This document shows, one piece after another, positions 51,023 to 60,030 of a stretch of DNA of 64,000 bases (positions are counted from its first letter, which is position 1; each line of letters opens with the position of its first letter). The DNA is from Streptomyces sp. AC555_RSS877. GTDB taxonomy: Bacteria; Actinomycetota; Actinomycetes; Streptomycetales; Streptomycetaceae. The notes under the pieces are model-generated. The model searched no databases and was not told where the DNA came from. It worked only from the letters and a program-made list of their open reading frames with translations. The stretch covers positions 253,769 through 317,768 of the forward strand of contig NZ_JAGMUK010000079.1 in the NCBI RefSeq assembly GCF_019049245.1, read 5' to 3'. Both the position numbers and the translations under genes were made by a program.

Positions 51023-51854
51023 CAGGTTCCTTCACCTTCCCCTTCCCGGAGGCGAACCCTACCGGGGCGAGGAAAAGCGCGAGCGTCGGGACCAAGTACA
51101 GCAGCCACACCGTGACCTGAAGGACCGTCGGGTCGGGCTGGAAGTTGAAGACGCCCTTGAGGAGAGTGCCGTACCAGCTGTCCGGGGGGATGGTCCCGGT
51201 GATGTCGAAGGCCTTGTTCGTCAGGCCCGGCAGCCAGTCGGCCTCCTGGAGGTCGTGGAAGCCGTACGCCAGCACGCCGGCGGCCACCACGACCAGCATG
51301 CCGCCGGTCCAGGTGAAGAACTTGGCGAGGTTGATGCGCACCGCGCCCCGGTAGAACAGCCAGCCCAGGAACACCGCCGTCGCGATGCCCAGACCGACGC
51401 CGACCAGCGGTCGCGGGGTGCCGTCGCTCGCCGCGTGCACCGACGCCCACACGAACAGGGCGGTCTCCAGGCCCTCCCGGCCGACCGCGAGGAAGGCCGT
51501 GGCGACCAGGGCGCCGGTGCCCATCTGCAGGGCGGCGTCCAGTTTGCCGTGCAGCTCGGACCTGAGGTGCCGGGCGGTGCGCCGCATCCAGAACACCATC
51601 CACGTCACCAGGCCGACCGCGAGGATCGACAGGGTGCCGCCGAGCGCCTCCTGCGCCTCGAAGGTCAGCTCCTGGGAGCCGAATTCGAGCGCGGAGCCGA
51701 AGCCCAGGGCGAGGGCGACCGCGACGCCGATGCCGATCCAGATGGGCTTCAGCGCGTCCCGGCGGTCCGTCTTGACCAGGTAGGCGATGAGGATGCAGAC
51801 GACGAGGCTGGCTTCCAGCCCCTCGCGCAGGCCGATCAGGTAGTTGGAGAACAC
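50982..51854 (-). CDS. efeU: ferrous/ferric iron permease EfeU (FTR1 family)
   Basis: A 290-residue seven-helix permease. The two iron-binding REGLE motifs are present (residues 10-14 in LREGLEASLV and 126-130 in GREGLETALF). The GTG start lies three bases after the efeB stop. It imports iron delivered by EfeO/EfeB. The C-terminus overlaps the lipoprotein gene. Confidence 0.95.
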   Translation of the reverse strand: MFSNYLIGLREGLEASLVVCILIAYLVKTDRRDALKPIWIGIGVAVALALGFGSALEFGSQELTFEAQEALGGTLSILAVGLVTWMVFWMRRTARHLRSELHGKLDAALQMGTGALVATAFLAVGREGLETALFVWASVHAASDGTPRPLVGVGLGIATAVFLGWLFYRGAVRINLAKFFTWTGGMLVVVAAGVLAYGFHDLQEADWLPGLTNKAFDITGTIPPDSWYGTLLKGVFNFQPDPTVLQVTVWLLYLVPTLALFLAPVGFASGKGKVKEPDEPGSRPSKAPQS

Positions 51855-51857
51855 GGC

Positions 51858-53111
51858 TCAGGCCTCCTCGGTCAGCAGCGTGCTGCCCCACCAGTCGTCC
51901 TTGCCGCGGACGCCGGGCGGGACCGCGAACACCGCGGAACCCACGTGCTGGATGTACTCGTTGAGGGTGTCCGTGGCCAGGTTGCGCTGGATCTGGACGA
52001 AGCCCTTGCGGACGTCCCGCTGATAGGCCAGGAAGAACAGACCGGCGTCGAGACGGCCGAGACCGTCCGTGCCGTCGGTGAAGGAGTAGCCGCGGCGCAG
52101 GATCGTCGCCCCGTGGTTGGAGTCGGGGTGCGCGAGCCGTACGTGCGCGTCGGGCAGCATCGCCTTCAGGAACGGCTCGTCGCGTTCCTTGGCCTTGCCG
52201 ACCGGGGCGCCCTCGCCCTTGTCGCGGCCGAAGATGTCCTCCTGCTCCTGCAGCGAGGTGCGGTCCCAGGTCTCGATGTGCATGCGGATGCGGCGGGCGA
52301 CGAGATAGGAGCCGCCGGCCATCCAGTCGGGACCGTCCTTCCGGTCCACCCAGACGAACTTCTCCAGGCGGTCGGTCTCCGTGCCCGCGATGTTGCGGGT
52401 GCCGTCCTTGAAGCCCATCAGGTTGCGCGGGGTCTGCGCGTCGGGCGTGGTGGACGAGGTCTTGCCGAAGCCGAGCTGCGACCAGCGGATGACGACCTTG
52501 CCGAAGCCTATCCTTGCGAGGTTGCGGATCGCGTGCACGGCGACCTGGGGGTCGTCCGCGCACGCCTGGATGCACAGGTCGCCGCCGCTGCGGTTCCTGT
52601 CGAGGTTGTCGCCGGCGAACTTCGGCAGGTCGATCAGGGCTTCGGGCCGCTTGTCCTTAAGCCCGAACCTCTCGAACAGCGACGGCCCGAACCCGATCGT
52701 CAGCGTCAGCCGCGACGGCTTCAGCCCCAGCGCCTCGCCGGTGTCGTCCGGCGGGGCCTCGGGGAGACCGCCGTACGCGCCCTCGCCGACCGCGTGCCCG
52801 GCGGTCAGCTGCCGCGCGGCCTCGGTCCAGTCCTTCAGCATCTGCACGAAGGCGGCGCGGTCGTCGGTGGTCACGTCGAACGCGGCGAAGTGCAGCCGGT
52901 CCTGCACGGGTGTCGAGATGCCCGCCTGATGGGTGCCGTGGAAGGCGATCGCGGCGCCCGTCGACGCGCCGGCCGGGTCGGCGTCGTCGCCGACGTTCGT
53001 CATCGCGACCGTGCCGCCGGCCGCGACGGCACCGAGCGCCAGCCCGGCGCCGCCCCAGCCGATCAGCGCGCGCCGGGAGGGAGCCGCGGCCTCTGCGGAG
53101 TCGTCGGTCAT
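51858..53111 (-). CDS. efeB: deferrochelatase/peroxidase EfeB (DyP type)
   Basis: A 417-residue heme peroxidase. The Tat signal SRRALIGWGGAGLALGAVA is at residues 12-30. The GxxDG motif is GFKDGTRN, and TLTIGFGPSLFERFG and SFTDGTDG are typical of DyP enzymes. It takes iron from heme or oxidises iron for uptake. It follows efeO by nine bases and precedes efeU by three. Confidence 0.95.
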   Translation of the reverse strand: MTDDSAEAAAPSRRALIGWGGAGLALGAVAAGGTVAMTNVGDDADPAGASTGAAIAFHGTHQAGISTPVQDRLHFAAFDVTTDDRAAFVQMLKDWTEAARQLTAGHAVGEGAYGGLPEAPPDDTGEALGLKPSRLTLTIGFGPSLFERFGLKDKRPEALIDLPKFAGDNLDRNRSGGDLCIQACADDPQVAVHAIRNLARIGFGKVVIRWSQLGFGKTSSTTPDAQTPRNLMGFKDGTRNIAGTETDRLEKFVWVDRKDGPDWMAGGSYLVARRIRMHIETWDRTSLQEQEDIFGRDKGEGAPVGKAKERDEPFLKAMLPDAHVRLAHPDSNHGATILRRGYSFTDGTDGLGRLDAGLFFLAYQRDVRKGFVQIQRNLATDTLNEYIQHVGSAVFAVPPGVRGKDDWWGSTLLTEEA

Positions 53112-53120
53112 GGCCCGCCC

Positions 53121-54260
53121 CTACTTCACGACGACGGCGGCGGCGAGCTTGGACAGCGGTTCCGCGAGCGCGTTGACGCCGTCCGACAGCTCCTTGCGGT
53201 CGGCGTCGCCGACCTTGTCGTAGGAGGTGAAGTCGTACGACGACGGGTCCGTCCGGTACTTGTCGAGCAGCGTGTTCAGCGCGGCGAACTGCTGGTCCAG
53301 CTCGGTGACCAGCGCGGCGTCGTTCTCCTTGGCCACCGGCTTCAGCAGCGCGTACGACTTCTCGGCGCCCTCGACGTTGGCCTTGAAGTCGACGAGGTCG
53401 GTGTGCGAGTAGCGCTCCTCCTCGCCGGTGACCTTGCCGGTGGCGACCTCGTCGAGGAGTTCCTTGGCGCCGTTGGCCATGGACGTCGGAGTGATGTCGG
53501 CCTTGCCGACCCGCTTCTGCCAGTCCTTGAGGTCGGTGATCAGCTGGTCGGCGAGGGTCTTCTCCGCGGCGCCGATCTTCTTGTCCTGCCAGAGCGCCTT
53601 CTCCAGGCGGTGCCAGCCGGTGAACTCCTGGCCCTCCTCCAGGCCGTCCGCGCGGACGTCGACCTTCGGGTCGATGTCGCCGAAGGACTCGGCGACCGGC
53701 TCGGTGCGCTCCCAGCCGATGCGGGAGGGCGCGTAGGCCTTCTTGGCGGCCTCGAGGTCGCCGTCCTTGACCGCCTTGGCGAAGGTCTCGGCGAGCGGCA
53801 GCGTCTCGTCGGCCTGCGCCTGCACGTACGCGCGGTAGGAGGCGACGGCCTTGTCGAGGCGCGGGTCGCGCTTGGCGACCGTGCCGCCGGTGGCCTTGAC
53901 GTCCTGGCGGATGCCGTCGCCCTTCATGCCGGGCTTGCAGGCGATCTGGTAGTCGCCCGCCTTCACCTCGGCGGTGACCCGCTGCTTCGTGCCGGGGCCT
54001 ATGTTCTCGCGCTCGGTCACGATCCGGTCGTCCGGGAACAGGACGTAGACCTCGGTGACCTTGGAGCCCTTGTTCTCGATGGCGAGCTCGACGTGGCCGG
54101 CCGGGAACTCCGTCTTCGACACTTCGCACTTGTCGTCCGTCGCCGTCACCTCGAGGACCCGGTCGCTCCCCGAACTGCCCTTCTCGGTGCAGCCGGTGAC
54201 GGCGGCGAGGGCCGCCGCGGTGGCGGCAGCGGTGAGAGCGGAGAATCTGACGGCTCGCAT
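53121..54260 (-). CDS. efeO: iron-uptake lipoprotein EfeO
   Basis: A 379-residue lipoprotein (lipobox LAAVTGC near residue 24). An N-terminal cupredoxin-like domain is followed by a C-terminal M75 imelysin-type domain with the metal site HxxE in TGWHRLEKALW. It captures ferrous or ferric iron outside the membrane. It is the first gene of the efeOBU operon, 46 bp from the iron box, so it should be repressed by DmdR/IdeR when iron is plentiful. Confidence 0.95.
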   Translation of the reverse strand: MRAVRFSALTAAATAAALAAVTGCTEKGSSGSDRVLEVTATDDKCEVSKTEFPAGHVELAIENKGSKVTEVYVLFPDDRIVTERENIGPGTKQRVTAEVKAGDYQIACKPGMKGDGIRQDVKATGGTVAKRDPRLDKAVASYRAYVQAQADETLPLAETFAKAVKDGDLEAAKKAYAPSRIGWERTEPVAESFGDIDPKVDVRADGLEEGQEFTGWHRLEKALWQDKKIGAAEKTLADQLITDLKDWQKRVGKADITPTSMANGAKELLDEVATGKVTGEEERYSHTDLVDFKANVEGAEKSYALLKPVAKENDAALVTELDQQFAALNTLLDKYRTDPSSYDFTSYDKVGDADRKELSDGVNALAEPLSKLAAAVVVK

Positions 54261-54306
54261 GCGGACTCCAGGGAATGGCCGAAAAATACGCGTGACGCGT
54301 CTCACA

Positions 54307-54325
54307 TAAGGTGAGGCTCGCCTAA
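54307..54325. promoter_or_regulatory. iron box (DmdR/IdeR) upstream of efeO
   Basis: TAAGGTGAGGCTCGCCTAA agrees with the 19-bp consensus TTAGGTTAGGCTAACCTAA at 15 of 19 positions. It lies 46 bp before the efeO start, in the 187-bp gap that otherwise holds no gene. Confidence 0.85.
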
Positions 54326-54447
54326 CGTACCTAAGGTTTTCCTGTGTTCGACCCCCTCAAGCGGTGATTCAGCTCTCATGGACGCCGTATGAGCACGACC
54401 TGGTCACGGTGGCCAAAACTGGATCTCAGGAAGAGGTCAAGAACCGG

Positions 54448-55269
54448 TCAAGCGTCCCGACGCGGAGTCACCAGGACCTCTCCGGTGCGTGGATGCGGAA
54501 GTACCTCGACCGGCTGGTCGTAGACCTCCGTCAGCAGCCGGTCGGAGAACACCTCGGTGGGCGGCCCCTCGGCGGCCACCCGGCCGGCGTGCAGGATCGC
54601 CACCCGGTGCGCGTAGGCCGCCGCGAGACCCAGGTCGTGCAGGACCACCACCACGGCGTCCCCGGCCCGCGCCCGCTCCCGGCACACCCGCAGCACCAGC
54701 TCCTGGTGCTTGAGGTCGAGGGCCGCGGTCGGCTCGTCGAGCAGGAGGAGAGGCGCGCGCTGGGCGAGCACCCTGGCGAGCGCGACCCGGGCCCGCTCGC
54801 CACCGCTGAGCGCGGAGAACGGCCGCAGGGCGAAGGCGGTCACCTCGGTCGCGGCCATCGCCTCGGCCACGGCCGCGTCGTCGTCCTCCATGGCGAGCGC
54901 GGCCCAGGGCGCGCGGCCCATGCGGACGACCTCCTCGACCTTGAAGGGGAAGGACAGCGTGGCGGACTGGGGGAGGACCGCCCGGCGCAGGGCCAGTTCG
55001 GGCGCGGACCACTGCGACGCCGGGCGGCCGTGGATGCGTACGACCCCTGCGGCGGGCGGCAGATCGGCGGACAGAGCGCCCAACAGGGTTGACTTTCCCG
55101 CCCCGTTGGGGCCGACCAGGGCGAGCACCTCGCCGGCGCGGACCGTGACGGACACTCCGTCGAGGACGTCCCGGGCGCCGAGGCGGACGCGGAGGTCCTC
55201 GGCCTCGGCGAGGACGTCTCCGGGCGAGGCGGGAACGGGAGGTGCGGGACGGGGGCGGAGGAGTCTCAT
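54448..55269 (-). CDS. hmuV: heme/iron ABC transporter ATPase HmuV-type
   Basis: A 273-residue ABC ATPase. Walker A is VGPNGAGKSTLLGAL, the signature is LSGGERARVALARVLA, Walker B is LLLLDEPTAALD, and the switch His lies in VVLHDL. The sequence type fits FecE/HmuV heme importers. The ATG at 55269 has AAGGA upstream. It partners the permease gene 140 bp upstream, with a dispersed repeat between them. Confidence 0.9.
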   Translation of the reverse strand: MRLLRPRPAPPVPASPGDVLAEAEDLRVRLGARDVLDGVSVTVRAGEVLALVGPNGAGKSTLLGALSADLPPAAGVVRIHGRPASQWSAPELALRRAVLPQSATLSFPFKVEEVVRMGRAPWAALAMEDDDAAVAEAMAATEVTAFALRPFSALSGGERARVALARVLAQRAPLLLLDEPTAALDLKHQELVLRVCRERARAGDAVVVVLHDLGLAAAYAHRVAILHAGRVAAEGPPTEVFSDRLLTEVYDQPVEVLPHPRTGEVLVTPRRDA

Positions 55270-55320
55270 GGGAGGGGTCCTTGAGGCGGAGGGCTGAACT
55301 GGTGTCAGGGGGCGAGAGCG

Positions 55321-55395
55321 CCCTGAAGGGGCGCGGGGCTGTTTCGATTTGCGGCTCCGCCGCGTGGGCGCGACCAGCTCCCACGCACCCGCAGA
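55321..55395. repeat. dispersed Streptomyces-type intergenic repeat
   Basis: About 75 bp of a sequence seen widely between Streptomyces genes, with AGGGGCGCGGGGCTGT, then GCGGCTCCGCCGCGTGGGCG, CGACCAGC and CACGCACCCGCAG. It fills the gap between hmuU and hmuV and may form an intercistronic hairpin. Its identity as a dispersed repeat is from memory, not from a search. Confidence 0.6.
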
Positions 55396-55409
55396 CGACA
55401 TACGACCCT

Positions 55410-56495
55410 TCAGGCCCAGCCCCCTTGCCTGCGCCGAGTCCTCCGCAGCAGCCAGAAGAAGAACGGACTGCCCAGCAGGGCGGTCAGGACACCGAGCGGC
55501 AGTTCGGCGGGGGCGGCGATCGTGCGGGCCGCGAGGTCCGCGGCGAGCAGCACCACCGCACCGAGCAGGGCGCTGCCCGGGATCAGAAACCGGTGCCCGG
55601 GCCCCGCGGCCATGCGCAGCAGGTGCGGTACGACGAGGCCGACGAAGCTGATGATCCCGGCGACGCTCACGGCCGCCGCGGTCAGCAGCGCGATGACGAC
55701 GATGAGGGCGATCCGCATCCGCTCCACGTCCACGCCCAGATGCCGGGCGGGCCGCTCGCCGAGCGCCAGCAGGTCGAGACGGCGGCTGTACAGCGGCGCG
55801 ACGGCCAGCCCGAGCGCCGCGCACGGCAGGACCGCGAGCACCTTGGGCCAGGTCGCCTGTGCGAGCGAGCCGAGCTGCCAGAAGGTGATCTGCTGGATGG
55901 CCGCGGCGTCCGCGAAGAACAGGAACAGCCCGATCAGCGCCCCCGCGAACGCGTTCAGCGCGATACCGGTGAGGATCAGCGTCACCACCTCCGTCCGGCC
56001 GCCCTCGCGTGACATCGCGTACACGACCAGGACCGTGCCGAGCCCGGCGACGAACGCGCAGACGGAGACCGTCCACGTACCGAAGAATTCGAGGCCCAGG
56101 GCGATCGCGCCGACCGCGCCCACCGCCGCGCCCGAGGAGATCCCGATCACGCCCGGCTCGGCGAGCGGGTTGCCGAACACGCCCTGCATCAGCGCGCCCG
56201 CACAGCCCAGGGATGCCCCGATGAGCAGCGCGAGGACGATCCGCGGGAAGCGGACGCTCCACAGCACCGACTCGGCGACCCGGTCCGACTCAGCACCGCC
56301 CAGCCCGCTTCTGTGCTGCACCGAGGCCAGTACGTCCCCGATCGGCACCGGGTAGGCGCCGATGCCGGCCGCGACCGGCACGAGGACGAGGAGGGCGGCG
56401 ACCAACCCGACGGTCAGCAGCCAGGCGGTGGTGTGCCGGCTCGGCGGCGGCGTCGCGGCGGGCGCCTGGTCAACCGCCTTGTCCAGTACGGTCAT
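55410..56495 (-). CDS. hmuU: heme/iron ABC transporter permease HmuU-type
   Basis: A 361-residue FecCD permease with about ten helices. VRFPRIVLALLIGASLGCAG, MQGVFGNPLAEPGVIGISSG and FVGLVVPHLLRMAAGPGHR are typical of the family. The ATG at 56495 has AGGAGAA upstream. No substrate-binding protein gene is adjacent, which HmuT-type importers normally have, and no iron box lies in the 48-bp space to the divergent phzF-like gene. It would need a binding protein encoded elsewhere. Confidence 0.92.
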   Translation of the reverse strand: MTVLDKAVDQAPAATPPPSRHTTAWLLTVGLVAALLVLVPVAAGIGAYPVPIGDVLASVQHRSGLGGAESDRVAESVLWSVRFPRIVLALLIGASLGCAGALMQGVFGNPLAEPGVIGISSGAAVGAVGAIALGLEFFGTWTVSVCAFVAGLGTVLVVYAMSREGGRTEVVTLILTGIALNAFAGALIGLFLFFADAAAIQQITFWQLGSLAQATWPKVLAVLPCAALGLAVAPLYSRRLDLLALGERPARHLGVDVERMRIALIVVIALLTAAAVSVAGIISFVGLVVPHLLRMAAGPGHRFLIPGSALLGAVVLLAADLAARTIAAPAELPLGVLTALLGSPFFFWLLRRTRRRQGGWA

Positions 56496-56543
56496 GGCAT
56501 TCTCCTGTGGGATCGCCGAGCCACTCAGGGCACAATGCCCCGC

Positions 56544-57188
56544 GTGACTGACTACGACGTGCTCCGTGTCTTCTGCGGAGCGAACGGCGGATACGGCAAC
56601 GAACTCGGTGTCGTCCGCGAGGGCTCCCTGCTGCCCGACCCGGAAGAACGGCAGGCGTTCGCCGGAAAGCTGGGCTTCAGCGAGACCGTGTTCGTCGACG
56701 ACCCCGAGCGCGGCGTCATCGACATCTACACGCCCACCCTGCGCCTGCCCTTCGCCGGGCACCCCTGCGTCGGCACGGCCTGGCTGCTCGACGTGCCCGA
56801 ACTGGTCACCCCGGCCGGGGTGGTGGGCACCCGCCTGGACGGCGAGTTCAGCTGGATCGAGGCGCTGGCGGAGTGGGTGCCGCCGCGCACGCTGCGCCAG
56901 TACTCCACGGCGGCGGAGGTCGACGACCTGCCGGTCCCGCCGAAGGGGGAGTGGATCTACGCCTGGGCCTGGGAGGACGAGGCGGCCGGACGCGTCCGCG
57001 CCCGCGCCTTCCCCGGCCGGGACGACGGCATCGAGGAGGACGAGGCGACGGGCGCGGCGGCACTCCTGCTCACGGACCGGCTGGGCCGCGCCCTGAACAT
57101 CACGCAGGGCGCGGGCTCGCAGATCCTCACGGCCCCGCAGCCGGGAGGCTGGGTGGAGGTCGGCGGGCGGGTGTTCCTGGAGCGCTGA
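56544..57188 (+). CDS. PhzF-like isomerase family protein
   Basis: A 214-residue member of the PhzF/diaminopimelate-epimerase-like fold. It is shorter than PhzF itself, but the conserved FCGANGGYGNELGVV, FSETVFVDDPERG and LRLPFAGHPCVGTAWL are present, and the end DGIEEDEATGAAALLLTDRLG matches the second half. The GTG at 56544 is preceded by CACAAT at a distance that suits a leaderless mRNA; an ATG at 56535 is also in frame. The substrate is unknown. Confidence 0.85.
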   Translation: MTDYDVLRVFCGANGGYGNELGVVREGSLLPDPEERQAFAGKLGFSETVFVDDPERGVIDIYTPTLRLPFAGHPCVGTAWLLDVPELVTPAGVVGTRLDGEFSWIEALAEWVPPRTLRQYSTAAEVDDLPVPPKGEWIYAWAWEDEAAGRVRARAFPGRDDGIEEDEATGAAALLLTDRLGRALNITQGAGSQILTAPQPGGWVEVGGRVFLER

Positions 57189-57191
57189 CGG

Positions 57192-57839
57192 TCAGGCGCT
57201 CAGCGGAAACTCGTCCCCGAGTGCCCGGAGGACGTCGATGTTCAGGGCGAACGCCTTCCGGCACTCCGCCACGATCCGCTGCCTCTCCAGATCGTCCGCG
57301 TCGACGGCGTCCAGCAGCCCGCGGTAACCCCGCTTGAACGCGGCCGGGTTGGAGATCTCCTCGAAGACGTAGAAACGGACGCCGTCCCCCTTCTTCGCGA
57401 AGCCCCAGGTCTTCTCCGCCTTGTCGCGGATGATCTGGCCGCCGGACAGGTCGCCGAGGTAGCGCGTGTAGTGGTGGGCGATGTAGCCGGCCGGCCACTG
57501 CTCGACGCACTCCCGCACCCGCTCGACGTACGCCCCCGTCGCCGGCAGTGCGGACATCCGCGCCCGCCAGTCCGGGCCGCGCAGATGCGCCAGGTCCCGC
57601 TCCAGCGCGGCCAGCCGGAACAGCTCCGGCTGGACGAAGGGCCCCGCCACCGGGTCCGACGCCAGCTTCTCGGCCCCGCTCTCCAGTGCCTCGTACACGA
57701 ACCACAGCTGCTCGGTGTAGCGCGCGTACGCGTCGACGCCGAGTCCGCCGCCGAGCAGGTCGCTGATGAACGTCGAGGTGTTCGCCTCTTCGTGCTGCTC
57801 ATGGGAGGCGGTGCGGATGAGTGTCGAGAAGGAGTCCAT
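57192..57839 (-). CDS. hmuO: heme oxygenase (biliverdin-producing)
   Basis: A 215-residue enzyme that opens heme to biliverdin, CO and iron. The proximal-His region is TASHEQHEEANTSTF (His13 likely), and the distal helix is YTRYLGDLSGGQIIRDKAE. It ends three bases from the convergent PhzF-like gene stop. An almost perfect iron box lies 14 bp before the start, so it is expressed under iron limitation and complements the HmuUV permease. Confidence 0.93.
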   Translation of the reverse strand: MDSFSTLIRTASHEQHEEANTSTFISDLLGGGLGVDAYARYTEQLWFVYEALESGAEKLASDPVAGPFVQPELFRLAALERDLAHLRGPDWRARMSALPATGAYVERVRECVEQWPAGYIAHHYTRYLGDLSGGQIIRDKAEKTWGFAKKGDGVRFYVFEEISNPAAFKRGYRGLLDAVDADDLERQRIVAECRKAFALNIDVLRALGDEFPLSA

Positions 57840-57852
57840 GGCCCCGATTTTC

Positions 57853-57871
57853 TATGGTTAGGCTAACCTAA
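57853..57871. promoter_or_regulatory. iron box (DmdR/IdeR) upstream of hmuO
   Basis: TATGGTTAGGCTAACCTAA matches the 19-bp iron-box consensus at 17 of 19 positions. It lies 14 bp before the heme oxygenase start. Confidence 0.93.
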
Positions 57872-57937
57872 GTCAATGCTTTGCCGACTCTCTGTCGGTA
57901 AAACCGTACCCGGAAAATCCGGGGCTCACATGCAGGA

Positions 57938-57963
57938 AGCCCGCCCTCCGAAGAGAGCGGGCT
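57938..57963 (-). terminator. 7-bp hairpin after map
   Basis: AGCCCGC (57938-57944) and GCGGGCT (57957-57963) pair around a 12-nt loop about 60 bp beyond the map stop (58023). A direct repeat GGGCTACGGCAG lies in between. Confidence 0.55.
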
Positions 57964-58022
57964 CGGGCGAGCGGCGGAGCTGTGCAGGGCTGCCGCAGGG
58001 CTACGGCAGTCCTGCGACGGGG

Positions 58023-58880
58023 CTACGGCAGGGTCAGGACCTCCGCGCCCGTCTCCGTCACCACCAGCGTGTGCTCGAACTGGGCCGTGCGCTTGCGGTC
58101 CTTCGTCACGACCGTCCACCCGTCGTCCCACATGTCGTACTCGTGGGTCCCGAGGGTGAGCATCGGCTCGATCGTGAACGTCATGCCGGGCTGGATCACG
58201 GTCGTCGCGTGCGGGCTGTCGTAGTGCGGGATGATCAGCCCGGAGTGGAACGACGAGTTGATCCCGTGGCCGGTGAAGTCCCGCACGACCCCGTACCCGA
58301 ACCTCTTCGCGTACGACTCGATGACCCGCCCGATGATGTTGATCTGCCGGCCCGGCTTGACCGCCTTGATCGCGCGCTCGAGGGACTCCCGGGTCCGCTC
58401 CACCAGCAGCCGGCTCTCCTCGTCGACGTCCCCCACCAGGTACGTGGCGTTGTTGTCGCCGTGCACCCCGCCGATGTACGCCGTCACGTCCAGGTTGACG
58501 ATGTCGCCGTCGGCCAGGACCGTCGAGTCCGGGATGCCGTGGCAGATGACCTCGTTGACGGACGTGCACAGGGACTTGGGGAAGCCGCGGTAGCCCAGCG
58601 TCGACGGGTAGGCGCCGTGGTCGCACATGTAGTCGTGCGCCACCTTGTCCAGCTCGTCGGTGGTGACACCCGGCGCGATCAGCTTCGCGGCCTCCGCCAT
58701 CGCCCGCGCGGCGATCCGGCCGGCAACGCGCATCGCCTCGATCGTCTCGGGCGTCTGCACCTCCGGGCCGGTGTACGGCGTCGGGGCGGGCTTGCCGACG
58801 TACTCGGGGCGGCGGATGTTTCCGGGCACGGAACGGATGGGGGACAGCTCCCCTGGGACGAGCAGCGACTGGCCAGACAT
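58023..58880 (-). CDS. map: type I methionine aminopeptidase
   Basis: A 285-residue enzyme that removes N-terminal Met. The five metal ligands are in place: VNLDVTAY, HGDNNATY, GHGI, FTIEPML and QFEHTL. The N-terminal extension of about 40 residues with a Pro-rich region (VGKPAPTPYTGPEVQTPE) is typical of actinobacterial MAP1c-type proteins. The ATG at 58880 fits. It is divergent from a small SPOR-like gene. Confidence 0.94.
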   Translation of the reverse strand: MSGQSLLVPGELSPIRSVPGNIRRPEYVGKPAPTPYTGPEVQTPETIEAMRVAGRIAARAMAEAAKLIAPGVTTDELDKVAHDYMCDHGAYPSTLGYRGFPKSLCTSVNEVICHGIPDSTVLADGDIVNLDVTAYIGGVHGDNNATYLVGDVDEESRLLVERTRESLERAIKAVKPGRQINIIGRVIESYAKRFGYGVVRDFTGHGINSSFHSGLIIPHYDSPHATTVIQPGMTFTIEPMLTLGTHEYDMWDDGWTVVTKDRKRTAQFEHTLVVTETGAEVLTLP

Positions 58881-58938
58881 GCCAGCGAGTCTAACCAGCG
58901 GTCATGGGGGAACATGTCGGTGGCGAGAGGAGCTGGTC

Positions 58939-59169
58939 ATGGCCCTGTTCAAGAAGCGGACGGTCGGCAAGCCGGGCGAGTGGTACTACTGCCTGCAGCA
59001 CCAGAAGGTCGAGGAGGGGCCGGAGTGCCCCGCCAAGGACCGGTTCGGGCCCTACACCACCCGCAAGGAGGCCGAGCACGCGATGGCGACGGCCCGCGAG
59101 CGCAACCTCGAATGGGAGAACGACCCCAAGTGGCACGACGCCCCGGCGGCGAACCGGGACGACGACTGA
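58939..59169 (+). CDS. small conserved SPOR-like protein, 76 residues
   Basis: The protein (GEWYYCLQHQKVEEGPEC, then GPYTTRKEAEHAMATARERN) resembles the small SPOR-fold-like proteins found next to map in Streptomyces. Two Cys residues may pair. The ATG at 58939 has GAGAGGAG upstream. Function unknown. Confidence 0.8.
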   Translation: MALFKKRTVGKPGEWYYCLQHQKVEEGPECPAKDRFGPYTTRKEAEHAMATARERNLEWENDPKWHDAPAANRDDD

Positions 59170-59229
59170 GCGGATCGAGCCTGGGTCCGTGCCCTGTGCC
59201 GGGTCCGTGCCCCGCCCGGCCGGTGGAGG

Positions 59230-59832
59230 TCACCAGCGGGCGGGGGGCGGTGCCGTGAGTTCGTCCGCCAGCCTGGAGAGGCGGTCGCGCAAGCGGCGGT
59301 GACCGCGCGGCGTCGGCAGGGAGTTCTCGCCGGCCGCCGCGCTCACCAGGTGCTGCACGCTGTCCAGGTCCAGTTCCGCCCCGTCGGGCACGGCCAGCGA
59401 CTCGTGGGCCATCGCCGTCAGCTCGCCCCCGCCGTCGCCCAGCGCCAGCACCGTCGCCCCGGCCCGCCGCGCGTCGTGCACCCGCTCCAGCAGCGGAGCG
59501 CCCGGCCCGTCGGGAGACACGACCAGCAACGTCTCGCCCCGCCGCGCCGCGGCCAACCGCCCCGGTCCGACCGACAGATGCGCGGGGTCGGACGCCCGCG
59601 CGTCGTGCCGGACGAGAGTCGGGGCCAGCTCCGGCGTCCCCGACCACGCGGCCTCGTCCACCAGGTGGGCCGCGAGATGCCACGGCTCGTACTCCGCCGT
59701 GCCCACGAGCAGCAGCCCGCCCCCGTGCGACACCACGGACCCCCGCAGCGCCCCCGCGAACCGCCGCGTGGCCCCCAACCACTCGGTTCCGGCGAGCACT
59801 TCGCGCAGCAACGCGACCCGTACGGCATCCAT
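59230..59832 (-). CDS. hypothetical protein with SIS-like features, 200 residues
   Basis: The mid-region (RRGETLLVVSPDGPGAPLLE, then TVLALGDGGGELTAMAHESL) has the sequence pattern of a sugar-isomerase (SIS) domain, without a clear catalytic set. The N-terminal 65 residues and the Arg/Ala/Leu-rich C-terminus are less typical. No signal peptide. The family is not certain; it may be a truncated or regulatory SIS protein. Confidence 0.7.
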   Translation of the reverse strand: MDAVRVALLREVLAGTEWLGATRRFAGALRGSVVSHGGGLLLVGTAEYEPWHLAAHLVDEAAWSGTPELAPTLVRHDARASDPAHLSVGPGRLAAARRGETLLVVSPDGPGAPLLERVHDARRAGATVLALGDGGGELTAMAHESLAVPDGAELDLDSVQHLVSAAAGENSLPTPRGHRRLRDRLSRLADELTAPPPARW

Positions 59833-60030
59833 GCGACCGCATCCTGCCGCAACCAGCGCCGTACGGCACCCGGTTCACCCCGAATTCGCCCTACTCGGGC
59901 ACAAAGTGGGCCCGCTGTCCGGTCGGCGTGTTCCGGTTCCGGCCAGGGCGGCCCCTCGTACCACTGGTACGTCCCGTGATGCCGCCCACCTGAGCCTTCG
60001 CCGTGGGCAAGGCGGACGTAAAGTCGGGCC

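Noticed and set aside
50436..54314. A 1292-codon open frame on the plus strand across the efe operon
   Set aside because: It is antisense to efeU, efeB and efeO, which have full motif sets, and it has no recognisable domain.
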